This document shows, piece after piece, positions 1 through 14,600 of a stretch of 64,000 nucleotides of DNA. The translations under genes were made by a program, and so were the position numbers. Source of the DNA: Onchocerca lupi (taxonomy: Eukaryota; Nematoda; Chromadorea; Rhabditida; Onchocercidae); the NCBI GenBank assembly GCA_028564675.1, contig JAOVVO010000051.1, forward strand, positions 62,001-126,000, in the 5' to 3' direction. Position 1 is the stretch's first letter. Every line of letters begins with the position of its first letter. The notes under the pieces are model-generated. The model had not been told where the DNA came from. It saw nothing but the letters and a program-made list of their open reading frames with translations, and did not search any database.

Positions 1-2645
1 TACTAAAACTTCCTTACAGTCCTCTAATGTTAGAAATTTTAAATTCGATTGATTTGCCAATGTCACAATAAATTATATGTTATGTTCTTCAAAATATAGA
101 TTCTGTCTCCTCATTCAACATCCGTTTTAAAAAAGCAGCAATAACAGAAGAATTTTTCAATTTCTGTTTTTATGTTAAAATCCAACCGTTTGGAATCACT
201 TGAAAATTATTAACTAAATGTCAATTTTTCAGAACTTTTTTTCTGATTCTAATTTGTAAATTTAGAATTCGAGCATCTAAATATCGCATATTTAGATTCA
301 GATTTTAGAATTTATGAATCTTCTCTTTAGTTTGGGAATTATGCTGTCCATTATCTACTTTTGTAACATTTCTAATAAATCATAAAAGCAGCAAAGAAAG
401 CAGTGAAATTTTAAGATCGACTATAAATGAGACTTTTATATTTTTCCGTACTTTATACACATATATTTTTTTTTGTTTATATGTTTTTTAATAATATATT
501 TTTTCTCATGCAAACAACTAACCTCTCAAATAGCGTTAATTCGTAATGATATTAACGTAGAAAGGATTGACGGCTCCAAACAAAATTATAGGAATTAAAT
601 AAAATTATGAGAAATTTTTGTAAAATTTCTGAAAAGTAGGATCTTGAAAAAAAGTTTGTTTTATGCATTTCACTTTCTTCTCTACTTTGCAAAGCATGAA
701 ATCGTAGGAAAATGATGTCCGAATTAATGAGTACAAATCAAAAAAAAGTACGCAATAAGAATTTTCGGGTTTAATTTTTGAGACACATGTACTCCATCCT
801 GTATTATTTATTTCAATTTGCTTAGAATATGAAACAGGAAATTTTGCGATGATTCTCATTTTTTTGCTGCTATAATTAGCTCAATTCGAAATTTCTTCTT
901 CGGTTCTATTTAAAAATCTGTCCACTTTTATCACCGCATTTACTAGTTGTGCGATAGATTCACTTCATTATTTCTAGAAATCCACTCAACCAACAAATAT
1001 CATTGCATTCTTTCGATTATGGGTTTTGTAAAAGGACACATTTTAGAAGAAATTATACAAACAGATATCACTACAGGTCTTTCATTCTGCACTATAGATA
1101 TTGCATTCTACGGAAAGTGTTTCTTACGTCTTACTTAAAATTTATAAATCTGTATTTACTTTATTCCTTTCTCCGTCTTAACGAAACCGAGCAAGTACTC
1201 TCAGGAAGTAACAATCAGAAAACATCGGAGAAGAAGATGAGATGAACATATCCGACTCTGATATTGTTGTAATTTGCAGTAGCAATAAAATAAATAATAG
1301 TATTTCCGAAAGGGAAACCATTTTCGTCAAAACACTTATTTTTTCAAAGAATAAATCACTTCTCATCTAACAAAAACCAATTGAGTTTGATAAAGAACAG
1401 ATGTCAAGTGAAGTAAAAAAGATTCTCTAACATTTCCTTTGATTTTCCTTTAACTCTCATCTCTCTAACATTTCCTTTGATTGGTAGCATTCAAAAAAAT
1501 ATTTTCCGAGTATATGTTTGAAAAACATTAATTTTTAGAAAACTGAAATAGGAAAACATGTTTGTCAGAAATTTATAAAATTTCACTGAAATAGGGGAAG
1601 CGTCGATGCAACTCGAATTAGGCACTGTTTTAATTCAGGTTTATTCGAAATAACCCTAATGTTTGAGACATAGATTAATGTTCAAACATGGGAAGTTTTT
1701 GAAAACTTCAAACTCTCGACGTTGAGATTGTCAACACATAAATTGAGTTCACATCTAATATTACGAATTTGATTATTGAAATCATCAGTTTTCCAAAGCA
1801 TGAAATTGAACTTAAATGCGAGAAAAAAGGAAATCCAGACGTAGTTTAAGAAGTATTCAACTTCAGTTGTTGCTAATTGTCATAACTATTGATATTTTCA
1901 TTGTAGTAGCGTCGTAACTGTAGAAATAATAACATAGCAGCTATACTAACTAAATAATAGTGACGAGGATGAAGGTTGTTCGTATGTACATTAAGGGCGC
2001 ATCGCGTCGCAATTGTAATGATGATCATAGAAAAACGTCGCAAATTTCATATCGAAAGTTCTCGTTTCACTTCTTGCTGTCCTCTCCTACCCAGCGTTGT
2101 CATCCTATACGACCATTGTCGCACTATCGTCAATTTTTTTTTTTTGCCTCTTTTCAGGCATGCACACTAAACCGTCATCATCTAACCTTTCATGTTTCCT
2201 CTATCTCTCTGCATGTTCAAATTGTCAACTAATCTTGTTTGTCTAAAAGTTTCATCTTTACACGCATCAAACACACATTTTTGAACTGTATTTCGAAAAA
2301 ATTCGTCGATTCAACACTCACCGTCCTCGCGCCTCTTCCCTGCCAACACTCTTACGCCGCAGACAAATTGCTCGAATTTCTTCTTCTCCACGCCTGATTC
2401 TCCCTTCCAGCCACATTGACACATTTCAGATGCTCATTCCGTCAACCGGATTCCATCCGTCCTTTTTTATTCCATATTCTGAAAGCTCTTGACGTACTCC
2501 CTGTATCCATCCCTCGGCATTGACGACAGGAAAATCCGAAAATTCTTCCGGAGCACTCGTCCGCTTCTGGCCATTCGCCATTCGCCACCCTGTCCTGGTC
2601 CGCTGCGTTAACATCTTGAAGGCACCGGTTTGGCAAACTGATTAT
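1..2645. other. 5' flank of the sym-2 gene, no gene seen
   Basis: Positions 1 to about 2240 are AT-rich with only short shadow frames in all six readings and no recognisable protein. A 21-base direct repeat (1424-1444 and 1462-1482) is the only local structure noted. From about 2240 to 2640 the base composition becomes clearly more GC-rich and pyrimidine-rich on the + strand, which fits a promoter or 5' untranslated region for the RNA-binding protein gene that follows. A consensus acceptor ends at about 2429, directly before an ATG, but that frame meets a stop at 2487 and does not join the downstream coding exon. Confidence 0.5.
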
Positions 2646-5600
2646 ATGGCACCCTGTCCACAACCCACTCCCACAGCGTCACCGACCTTTCTGATCCCGT
2701 TTGCTCTGAGGACATCCGGTTGCAATGTCATTAAGGAACAAGGATCTGATTCGGCACCTGTACGGACCATTGCTTTTACTATCATTGATCATCGATGCTC
2801 TAATAGCTATAACAAAATCTCTACTATCGAAGAATTGGATGTTAATTCTTTGGGACTACAGGCTGCTCTTCGAAAGGTAAGTTTTTTAATTGAAATCCAT
2901 TTTGATCAATGTCTGAGAACTTCAAATATTATATTACCTAAATCTCATACAAAAGCAAATGTTCTTGGCAGACCGACAGATATGTAGCACATTATTCATG
3001 TGAGCCATCCAGTTGGTCCTCTTGTGGACTGATGATATTTAATAGCGAAGTTAAAAAAATTTGATTTCTTCCTGTGATCCTATTTCTCTCTTTTATATTT
3101 GAGCACTTCATTTGCTAATTATTATTTCGCTTTCTTCAAATTCCTGAAGTTGCTGAATTTCATTCTCAACAATATTTTTATGGTACAAGTAATGTTTTAT
3201 CATTATTCAAGAGATTATAGGGTTGTCAAATACGTATCTGTTATACATGATTTTTATTATTTAATTTTTAAATAAATATAATTTAAACAAGGATCACTTA
3301 CTACTCGATCTATGTTGTCATTTTTCTCCCCGGAAAAGCATTTGCATGAATCTTTGTCAAGTTATGTCGAAATAATTCCTAATTTACATTGCATATATTA
3401 CACATAGCAAGCGAGCATAGAACAATCAAAACAAAGACTTTGTAGACTTCAAAACAATCGATGGAACAGGCTTCACGCCTATCAAAATAGTTTAAAAGCA
3501 GAATTGAAAATATTTATGAGTCCAGTTAGTTTCCATGCGAAATTTCAAAACTTTTAACAATGGATTTATTTAAATAAAAAAAAGAAAGACTCAAACAAAG
3601 CAATTAAAAATCTTTATATAAAAATATTATACACTTTGAATATGCTGTTGAAAATTTGAAAATGTTGGGAGAAATGAAGGATAGAAATTCAACTTTTAGA
3701 GAAGAAACATTTATACATTCGCTCATCGGAAATTTTTTTCTCGCAAAATATTTTTTTAAGAATAGCATCATGGATTAACAATTCTAATTTATTCAAAGCA
3801 AATGGGTTACTTAAACGCGAATAATTAATACGGTGAATGTAAAAATATATTACGAAACAATACGGTATATTACAATTATTATTGATTTTCATCATGAATG
3901 AGTAACTTCTTATTGAAAGAAACCTTAAATTAAAATAAAAAATGAAAAATGAGTTAATTCAATGAAATATTTCAACTACAGATTGTAAATTGAAATGTAA
4001 TAATAGAAGATCAGCTCTAAGTGTTCTCACAAATCAAGTATGGATTATTAATACTATAAAGTAGTAAAAGTTTAGTTTTGAATTGCAGGTCGAAAATGCA
4101 ATACCAGATGGTTCACTGTTAGTAACAAATGGTATCAATGCTATCAGACAAGTGTTGCACCCTCTTGCATTACGGTTATCTTTCAGACTGCCTCCACTGT
4201 TCCACAAATTTATCGATATCTCAAGATTTGAAGCTTTACCGCTTGATGAGAACTGCTCATTAGAAGATGAATTGGATCTGATACGTGATAGGATACAACA
4301 TTTATGTGAAGGTAAGTGAAAATTGTTTGGTTAGTTTCCTTTTTCATCGGCAAGATTTCATCAGATTGTGTCAATCTGATGTACTTCATTAACAGGAAAC
4401 TTATTTCAACTTAAGTGAAAAGTTTTTATCCATTGAGGAAAGTCACCTTATTCTTCAATTATTTAAATTCCAACTTAGCTCAATAATAAAAAGGCTCTGA
4501 AATTTAACCTTCTGATATTTAAAAGAAAAGAATTTTTGCAAATTTTTGCGCTTTTTTATGAAAAATTGTTCAAAAGAATTCTTCATGCCGAATCGATTAT
4601 GCACATATTTGATATTATTATACCATCAAAAAAAAAAAGAAAAAAAAAATTACGAAGGACTCAATTTTCATTTGAGCCGTCTTAACTGACAATTTTAACA
4701 TTCAGTTTTTCATACTGATTTCCAAAGAAAGTTTCCGTGAATTTCACAACAGTTTTTCATTTTATTTCAAAATATTCCATATCTTTATACATCTATCTAT
4801 ATAAATAAAAATGTAAGTGTTCACTGTTATTCCTTACATAACTCTGCAAGTTCTTCACCGATTGTTATGAAACTTTAATGCCACGTTGTATTCGAATGGG
4901 CGCGTGTTTTTATGTAGATATACCTACTTTTTTTTTACCTTTCACAAGTGATCGGACTGAATTTTTTAATCTCGTTCACATTGCGCCTTCATGAGTAGAC
5001 TGAATTCATTGACCACGCCCACTTTCTGCATCCACTGGAAGCATAGATTTAGAAACACGCGGAGCCTGGCCATCTCCAGCTTCCAATCAGAATTTAGTTA
5101 ATAGTCATCTCTTTTAAACTTTGTTTTATAAATTAACTAAAATTGTGTAGATGAAAATAAATTTTTCAGTATATCGAGTAGACCACATATTTTTACTTGC
5201 CAAGTATTCCAAAAACTGCAATCAGGATGAACTTTAAGATTGAACTGTGGCTTAGCTGGTTACTCTTGTTTATTATCAATTGATATGCTTTCTCTTAAAT
5301 TAAAAACAGTCTGCTAATTTATTCTTTTCTTTGTCTTCCGTTCCAATCCACATACATTTACTTGCAGCGAGGATTTCAAGTCAATTAATAGAATGAGACT
5401 ATACTGATAGAAGATACTTGTCATATAGTATTTAATAATTCTCATCAAAAAAACAAATAAAATAATCATTTTAAATGAATAAAAAAGTGGGCCCATGAAG
5501 AAATAGAGTAAATTTTCTAAATAATTAATAGCATTTAATTAATTTCAAGAAAAAACTGGATAATTTCAGTGGTTTGAATTTATTTATCGACAATTTATAT

Positions 5601-8600
5601 CATGTAACTATGATTTTAAAGTGACACTATTGGAAGGAGTTTAGCGAAGACTGATGAAGAGAGAAAGGTTCAAATTTCTTTCAAGTTTATTCCGCATTAC
5701 GAACTGAAGGAGGTCACCCACTTTTAGAGTGAGTAAATAGTTTAATCCATGCTCTTACCACACTTTCAGCACATCGACGTTTGTGCTTACCGCAAAGGAT
5801 AACACTTGTCGAGAAGTTTGGAAAGCAGAAAATAGTACAGTATACTGCAAAATGATATATATTTACTTTTATCATATATTTTGAACTGAAAAAATCAAAC
5901 TGTTTCTTCGAGAGCCTTAAAATTACAAATGTTCAAAAGGACTATTCTTCAAACGATTACGTTCTCTAATACCAATAACCCGTATCTCATGAAACAGTTC
6001 TTCTTGTCACTGCTTGTCACTGCTTATGTCCCTCTGTATATAACATATCTATTGATTTTATAGGCTCAAATAACTGTAAATAATTGCAAGTTGTTTAGTT
6101 TTGCCGTTCATGCATTTGCAGCATGAAGGCAAAACTTTTTCAATGTAATAGTGCTTTAACGTCAAGCAATAACACTCTTCTTGTCACCTTTGACCCTTTC
6201 CTTTTTTCATGATTACCTCAAAATAGCAAACTTATATTCTTGAAAGAATTCATCAAATTTGATTTGTCCTTTCCTTCTGCAGATATCATCATCTATCATT
6301 ATTGATTTGATCCATAAGACTTATATTTTGATCACATCATTTCTTCAAACAACTTGAACTAAATTAATAATGATACAAGGAAAAAATTCATCCTTACACA
6401 AATCAAGGACATATTGAGAAATCGTAGAAATTTCTGAAAAATTTTCGGCTTACTTTTTGGATAACCTCAGGAACTCCTTTTCAGGGAAAAGCAAACCTTG
6501 GCTTTAAGAATAGATCCTTAGTTGTCATTTAAGATGTGAATGATGGTTCTTTCTAGATTTCATTTCTTATAATTTTTATAGCTTTATCGACATCTTATTA
6601 AAATTCTTGAAAAAACTGGACTAATATATGATTCAATTCATCAAATTCCTAATATATGCTGAGCCAGTTTGAAGTGATAAAAATTTTTTTTCATTTTTTT
6701 TATGTCATTTTTCTCTTCACATATCAATACCTAAACAGTTGATCTGGCTAGCCATTCAGAACTTCGTGCATTATTGTGGTAACAGTTTGCAGGACATTTA
6801 TGAATCAGAATGAAATAAAATATCCTGAAAATTGCTTTATTAAAAAATAATAACTAGGATGCTAATTTGCAGGTGTGATACTATGAGTGCTATTTTACTG
6901 CTGATAAAGCCACTTGCACAATTTTACTACAGAAGAACAAAAAAATGGGCAAGCAAAAGAAAAACATAATTTTCTTGCCAATACCTAGTCGAAGAATTTT
7001 TTTTTTTTTTTGTAGAAACATATTTATCACAAAGCAAGAGGATAAAGCGAAAGGTTATCTTGAAGAGATTTGCGAGATTTTTACAGTTATTTTAAAATGA
7101 ATTATGATCAATAAAGGCAATCGAAAATTTCCGACATTGTTGACAATTGAAAATTAAAATTTTAAGTTAATGTCACATGAGATTTTTGTCATTGGAGGGA
7201 AGCAAAAAGAAAAAATCTTCGAAATGTAAAAATTGAAAAATAATAAGCCAGTTTTAGAGATTTTCTAATGTCTTTTTTCAGAATACATAAAATATTGAAT
7301 ACAAATGATAATATCGCATGTTAAAATGTTTTAATAAATTCGAATTTGAAGTTTCATGAATATCTTTGAAACAGTTTTCTAAGAATCTCCTTTTACAGGA
7401 ACCAAAGATTTAATTGGATCTGTAGAAGACGTGAAAACCGAATTACGCAATGCAATATGGTTCGTTTATTGTGGAACTGTTTCAGTTCTCTTACTCTCTA
7501 GTTTGATTATTTTGATTAATGCTTTTGCGGGTACTGTATTCATCTATTAATTCGAAATTTCTGAAGAACTGGAAATCAATTCATTGACTTCCATAAAATT
7601 CTACAAGTAATATTTCCATGAAGTTTTTCCAAATCCTTTGCTCTTAATTTATTAGCATACGATTATTACAGCATTACTGATGAACAATCTCAATCTTTCA
7701 TTCTTATCTCCGTAAACTTTATGCTTCCATATTTTTCCAGAATACTGAAATATTAAGACGCAAAATATATTGAAATATTAAGTCGCAAAATAATTCAAAC
7801 TTGTTTTACACTTAAGAAATAAGCTTTTTTCGCACCCAATGACTTTTAACCGTCATATTTGAAATTAAAATTGAATAATTGGCAGCTTATTATTTCCAGA
7901 TGAATTGCAGCAATAAATACTAGCAAGTGCAAGCAAAATTGTTTTTAAAATTCAGTTTTATTTCGGTTGTCTATGTAATTTTAATCAAAAAAAATAAGTC
8001 AATAGATAAGTGAAGCTAAATTTCAACTTGAAAAATCCATTGCTCTCTTTTTCATTTTATTCGAAACTAATTAGCCTAAATATGTTTTATGATTCTAATC
8101 TGAAAGTTTCATCTATATTTGTTTAGAAAACCAAAAATTAAGAATTATTAAGTATGGAAACCATCGCTAAGAAAGTGTGCACTAAATAAAAGTGAATGCA
8201 CTGAAAATTTCGCATTTAAAATTCGCTAATACAGGTTTATTCTACTTCAGTTTACCTGAAACGCCATTGGTCTCAGAAGTGATCGTTCGCACTCGAGGTC
8301 TACCCTGGCAAGCAACGGATCATGACATAGCACAATTTTTCATCGGATTGAATATTGCTCCGTGAGTATGAATGCATTTTTTAGTACAACTGAGCTAGAA
8401 ACAGTATGGAGCGATGGAAATATAAGATAGTTGTCAGTGATTCTCAAAATCAGAATTTCCTTTATTTTATCTGGATCTAAAAGAGATTTTTCTTTATTTT
8501 CAAGTAAAAATACTGAAAAATTCAAAGAATTGTAGACAACTCTATACAAAGAAACATAATCAAAAATTGAAAATATGTGAGATAATATTCAAAACGAAGT

Positions 8601-11600
8601 TTTTGATAACATATCATCAAAAGACTTGGAACGATAACTCTGGAATGATAACTTGGACGATAAAGAAAACTTTAAATAATAACTCTTTGACGTTTGATTA
8701 AATTTAATTTTTCACTATAAAATAATTTAATTGTTTTACTAGAAAGTGGCAGGAATAATGAAATTGAAAGTTCAAATTAAAGAGCTTATTAAGTGACTCG
8801 GAAATTCCAACTGACGAATTTGCAACAATGTGTGATCTTGAGATATCTCGGAAGCTCCATTTTCTCTTAAAATTGAAATTTGAAGAAGCAGTATTTAAAT
8901 TTAGTCGTTAACGAAAATATGTATCAATAGCTAGTGATAGATTTTGTTCATTGAATTTGGCGATCCAATCAAATTTACATTTTAGAGCATGAACTGTCTG
9001 TGCCATTCAACGTTGTATATTTTTTGAAATTTTATTCTGCTGAATAATTGTGAGCTCAACAGTAATGTTCCAGGAAAAAAAAAGATATATAAAGCGAGAT
9101 AATTTGTAATAATTCCTTTTTTGCATTTATATAAAGCAGTTTTCCATTAGAACAATCTTTTCAAAGTACCATAGAATGTCCTGAAATAATCTATACAATT
9201 TTTATTATCAAATACTTATAGTAAGGCATGTTTATTGGCATGTTAATGTTAAATTTAAAAGTTCGAAATGATTATCATTGGTATTAAGGCAATTATTGTT
9301 AGCATAAAAAGGAGATGGTGCCATCCGAGTTTTCAAATCTGTACTCATGACGTACATTTAGATCTAGGAATTTCATTTTGCTTAAAAAAAATGTTCCTCG
9401 AATCAAGTAATCAAATCGTGAAAAGCTTCCTTTCTCTTGATCAACAAGCATCTACAATATTGAATTCAGTTTCTCTTTTTCCTGTTAATGCGCTAATATT
9501 AATGATAATCATTTTGAGCAGTTATAAATAACCGATTGGATCATATTTATCTATTTCAATGATAAAAATATATGATATCAAATGCTTATGCATTATTTCT
9601 AGGACATTTTAGATACTGAAATAATTACATTCAAAAATTACCTTGTTTATTTCTTGGCTTAGATAGTTTAATTTTAATGAGCCACCAATATGTTTGTATC
9701 ATCCATTAGACCATTAGGTGAATGATAATGATGGCAGTAGTAAAAGCAACTCTTTTCAATATTGGCATGCAGAGATTTACTTTTTAAATAATGGTTGTCT
9801 TACGCGACGTCTTATACAATAGCAGAAATATAAAATGAATTTGACTTTTTTTACTATTTTATTCATTCATAATCAGATGGCAATCGATTTCATGTTGGAA
9901 AACACTGATAATGGTTAAACGGGGCCAATGCGGGAGATTGGACGATTTATTTTGAGATCTTTGTCCAAACTAGAAATTTTTGGATCTCAGAAAAAATACA
10001 TTTGATCTATAGAGCTCTTTTCCAATAGGAGGAATATAAAATTTCTTATCTACAAATTAAGAGCGAAATAAAGTATTTCTACAAACAAAATTAAAAATGC
10101 TAATAAAAAAGAAAAGCATAAAAGATGGAGTGACGTGAGACATTGAACACAAACAAAACTTTCATTTATAAGGTATGAAATGTGAACGATAGATAGATGC
10201 ACTTTTGAGATGAAAAATGAAAAAAAAATTGTTGGCACGATTGAGTTGTTATTATGTCTTATTTTTCAAATGGAAATTGACATCGATGAGTGGCTATTTC
10301 ATTCCCACACCATCACTTCTCTCTTTTCAATAACTGCTCGATGTTGTTTTTCGGGAATTAAGTATTAAAATATTCCAATTATTACAAGAATGTGAGCATT
10401 TTTTCGATCTTCTCAACGATCCGATAGGTGAACAAAAAATGGCGACGAGACTTGAAATCATTCATTAAATGCGTTTATGTCTTTTGGTACGTTGACCTTT
10501 CTTTTGCGAACACTATTCATATATTCAGATCGGGTTGTTTTATACGATGTGTCTAAACGAATTTGACATATTGTATACTCATCTCTGAAGCAGTTTTGTA
10601 GTTTTAATATAACTGCTTCTGGAAGGGATGAAACCAATTTCTAGCGACAATTTCTCGTCGACGCTCTTGCCATTAATCAACCAAATTTTAAAGTTGAAAA
10701 TGTGTGAAAGAAAGCGAGTTTAGAAATGATCAATGAAGCAATTCTATGAATTAAACAACTTATGACAATACTTCTATTACTAATTAATAAGTTTAATTGA
10801 AAAATAAATGAAAATGAGAAATGCAAGATGAAAAATAGGAGAGGAAGTGATATGAGTGGAGTTGTTGTCAATGTTCGTCGTTGTTCGTTCAATAAGTTTA
10901 AGCATATTCGAAGATTTTTTATGTCAGTGTTTAATTTTTGCGCTTCTATGGAACTATTTGCATTTACTGATAACCGAACGTCAATCTTTGCATTCTAAAC
11001 AAATATTTAACAAAATGCTCATTTATCACTTCCACTCCATTTGATCATGATCCTTCAAAATTCTCCTTAACAGTCAAATCAGATGATTATCCGGTTGGAT
11101 TATAGATGGCATCATTGATAACATCGATGACGTGTATCTTTTTCTTTATAAATTTCGAAAATATATACGGGCCAGAAATATAGAAAATCGGCCTGATACA
11201 TCAGAAGCACAGATTCGGTTCTTAGTATTCAAGTTATTATTATTAACTTTTCTCTAGAATCCATATAATTGGTTTGATCCTTGTTATTGTTGCATCACTC
11301 CACAACAGTACTTTTCTATTTTTTTTCAAAAAAGAGAATTCTAAAATAATAATAATAACAGAATTAAAAATAACAGCAATAACAGTAATAATAATAGTAA
11401 TAGTGGTACAAAAACAATGATAACAAGATAATAATTAAATTTAAACTACAAAAATTAAAAATATTTTCTTTTTCATTTCGAAACAATAAATTTTCTAGAA
11501 AAATTTATGGGTTTATCGAACGTTTTTATCAACTCTAATTAGACATTACAACTTACAACTACGAATTGCTAGGCGTGGTTGAGGAAAGATAATTAAAACG

Positions 11601-14600
11601 AGAAAATTTTTGTTAAATACCATGTCTGAATTCAATGACATGCGTCGGTCACTAGTGCTAACACATTCATTTATCGCAATTCTACCATCTTATCACAAAC
11701 TTTCGCAAGTATCAGTGAGTAAGATAGTTTCGTTGTGTTCGTATATTGCTAAAACCCGTAATCTCAGAATTTCAATTATTCGTGAAAGGATGAAATGAAA
11801 GGATTTCATGGCTTTATGTTAATTTTGCAGAGGTGGAGTAGCACTTTGTCTCAGTCCAGAAGGTCGCCGTAATGGTGAGGCTCTTGTAAGGTTTGAAGAT
11901 TCTGAGCAACGTGAATTGGCCCTCAAAAGGCATCGACATTTCTTGCACAATCGCTACATCGAAGTGTATCGTGCAACAGGAAACGATTTTTTACAAGTTG
12001 CTGCAGGTCAGTGAATTTTCTAAATATGACAGATCATGAGGGCAATGTAAAATGTAGTGCAGTCAAGTCTTTTTTTCTTCATAAAGATCATTGATTTTCG
12101 AGATCAGGTCAAGAAACACTTTTGCAAAGCTTTAAAATGATTTATTCAAATTTTGAAGTTTTGCAAAGAATTTGAAAGGAATTTATTTATTATTTTATTT
12201 GAAATGAGTGTTACAGAGGGAAAGTAATAAAATGTATTGCCTTTGCATGCTGTATTGCTATTTGTGATGTTCTTTAGAGTCTTCCATTATTTATTCAAAC
12301 AGTTATGTTATCGATGTATTACTTGCATGGTTGAAGCTCTATAGGTGTTGTTGTATGTTTCGTTTATATTGTGTTTGCTTTTTAAAAACTGTAGATGTTG
12401 TACACGGCAACCGTAAACACAATAGTGGAAGAACAGTGCTGAACAAGTTCCCTTTTATTTTAATGTTTGGGAATGTAGTACATGATGATGATGGTGATGA
12501 TGATAATGGAGATTTGTCATGAAAGATCAAATCACAGAAAACAGGTGTTATTAGAATTGAATTCATGTAGTTCTGATAATACTTTGTCTTTGTCTTCTCA
12601 TATCTCGAGAATCATAAAATAACGATCATCCTGTGAGGGACCATTTGGACAAGAAACCACTGGACCTCTCATTTCATTCTGATTTATCATGTTACCGTAG
12701 TTTTTTTTGCAAATAAGTAAATCATCTCGACATTAATAAATAATACTAGCGATTAGCACACTAACTATGTGAGAATCTTTGCAAGATCTGGCGAATTAAG
12801 AGTGAATCAATCTGAAAGTAAATCTGTAACTCAACTGCGAAAATCGAATCTGAGGATTAGATCTGTAAATCAATAACGAATTTACAAAATGATACCATAA
12901 GTGATATCCAACTTGAAAGTGCACGCTGAAACAAGCGAATTTCGTGCTTCGTGCTACTTTAATGCGAATTTCTGGCGGTGCGATTAAATCCCTTCTAAAA
13001 GTGTTGTATTAGTAGAAGGATGAAAAATAAGTAATCAGGAAGGGAGGGATTCAGGACGATACGATCTCTCCGCAGCAGCTAGTCAAATTGGATGAAGCAT
13101 GGATCCATGATTTCCCATCCATCCAGCTGTATAAAGCTTTATGGATTTTTTGCTATATATAATGATATTATTTGAGCATGCCGCATGCTGCATGCCAAAG
13201 CCAACTAAAGAGAAGATCTACCTGGAACAGGTGTGCATTGAAATCAACCAAGCATTTCAGATGAAACCATGCTATTATCAGTATCACTTTGATTCCTACC
13301 GTACTCCCATCATTCCTTTCCGGATACCCTTCTCGGAGCCCGTACTTCCATATATTGTCCTCTGCAGGTAGCTAGATAGGTATCTATTCCTACATCTGTC
13401 CCTCCCTAATCTTCAATCGTCAACATTTCTCCTCTCGTTTACACTCACCACCCCTCCTTCCCTTTCGCATAAATTCACAGTTTCATTGAATTTTCCGACT
13501 GCTTCTCCTCTATCCTACCTGACACCTACCTGCCTACCTGATATCGCTTTTCACTTCCAATCGTTATCATCATCATTTCCATTGCACCTTTACTATCATA
13601 TCACATATTGCAGGCTCCAACTCAGAAGCAGTACGTTTTGTGAGCCGCGGTAGCACAGGTGCCATGATTGTTCGCATGCGGGGCCTTCCATATGATTGTA
13701 CTGAAGCACAAATTGTTAGTCTTTGATTCAATTTTCAAAATCCAAATTTATTTCGGAATTGAATTTAAAATTTTGAACACTTTATGGCAGTAATCCAACT
13801 CTCAAATTCCGGTAAACACATTTAATTTCGAATAAATTTGAATTTAAATTAAATTTGAATTTTGAAGTAATACAATAAGTAAAGCTTGAAATAGTTGTTT
13901 TAGGATAAGTTAAAATACTATTAGATGAGCCTATCAGATTTTGAGGATAATTTATATTATCTCGATTCAAAAACCAATGGATTTCATCAACTTATCGATT
14001 TGATCGGAATCTTTTTCCTTGTTTAACATAGAATACAGAAGCAGCTGCACTTTCTTCCCGGTATATCTTATTGTTTAGCGGTGAAAAAAAGCCTAGTTTG
14101 ATATGATTGTAAAACCAAAAGGCAATTCAGGCCAAGTAGGCTTTTCAATCTATGTGTTTTAAATATATCCGTTGTTTACATGAGTATTATAAGAATAATA
14201 CGTATGTGATATGTGATTAATCTCGAGAATCAACTGTGCGATCTTTTAGTCCTATAATTCCTTCTTCTACATTTGAGAATTTTCGAGCGAAGAATTTATC
14301 AAAATTGGAAGTTAAAAAATTTAGATTGTTCAAATTTACCTATTTGATGGTTCACTTTTTCATTTTCATTCTCCAGCGTTTTAGCATGAATTTTTCGCCG
14401 AAGGTGAGAATGGTTGTAAAGTGACAGATGGCGGTATATTATTTGTGAATAAAAGTGATGGTCGGCCAACCGGTGATGCTTTTGTAATGTTTGATAATGA
14501 GGAAACTGGCCAAAAAGCGCTTACCAAGCACAAACGTACAATTGGCACTCGGTATATTGAACTTTTCAGGTTGGTCATTTAATATTTGATTTTCTTGAAT

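Noticed and set aside
605..859. 84-codon minus-strand open frame in the left flank
   Set aside because: No splice sites, motif or family resemblance; composition is that of background AT-rich DNA.
13141..13371. 76-codon open frame inside sym-2 intron 5, in a GC-richer stretch
   Set aside because: ESRP alignment passes directly from exon 5 to exon 6, and the translation resembles nothing known. Possible optional exon but not supported.
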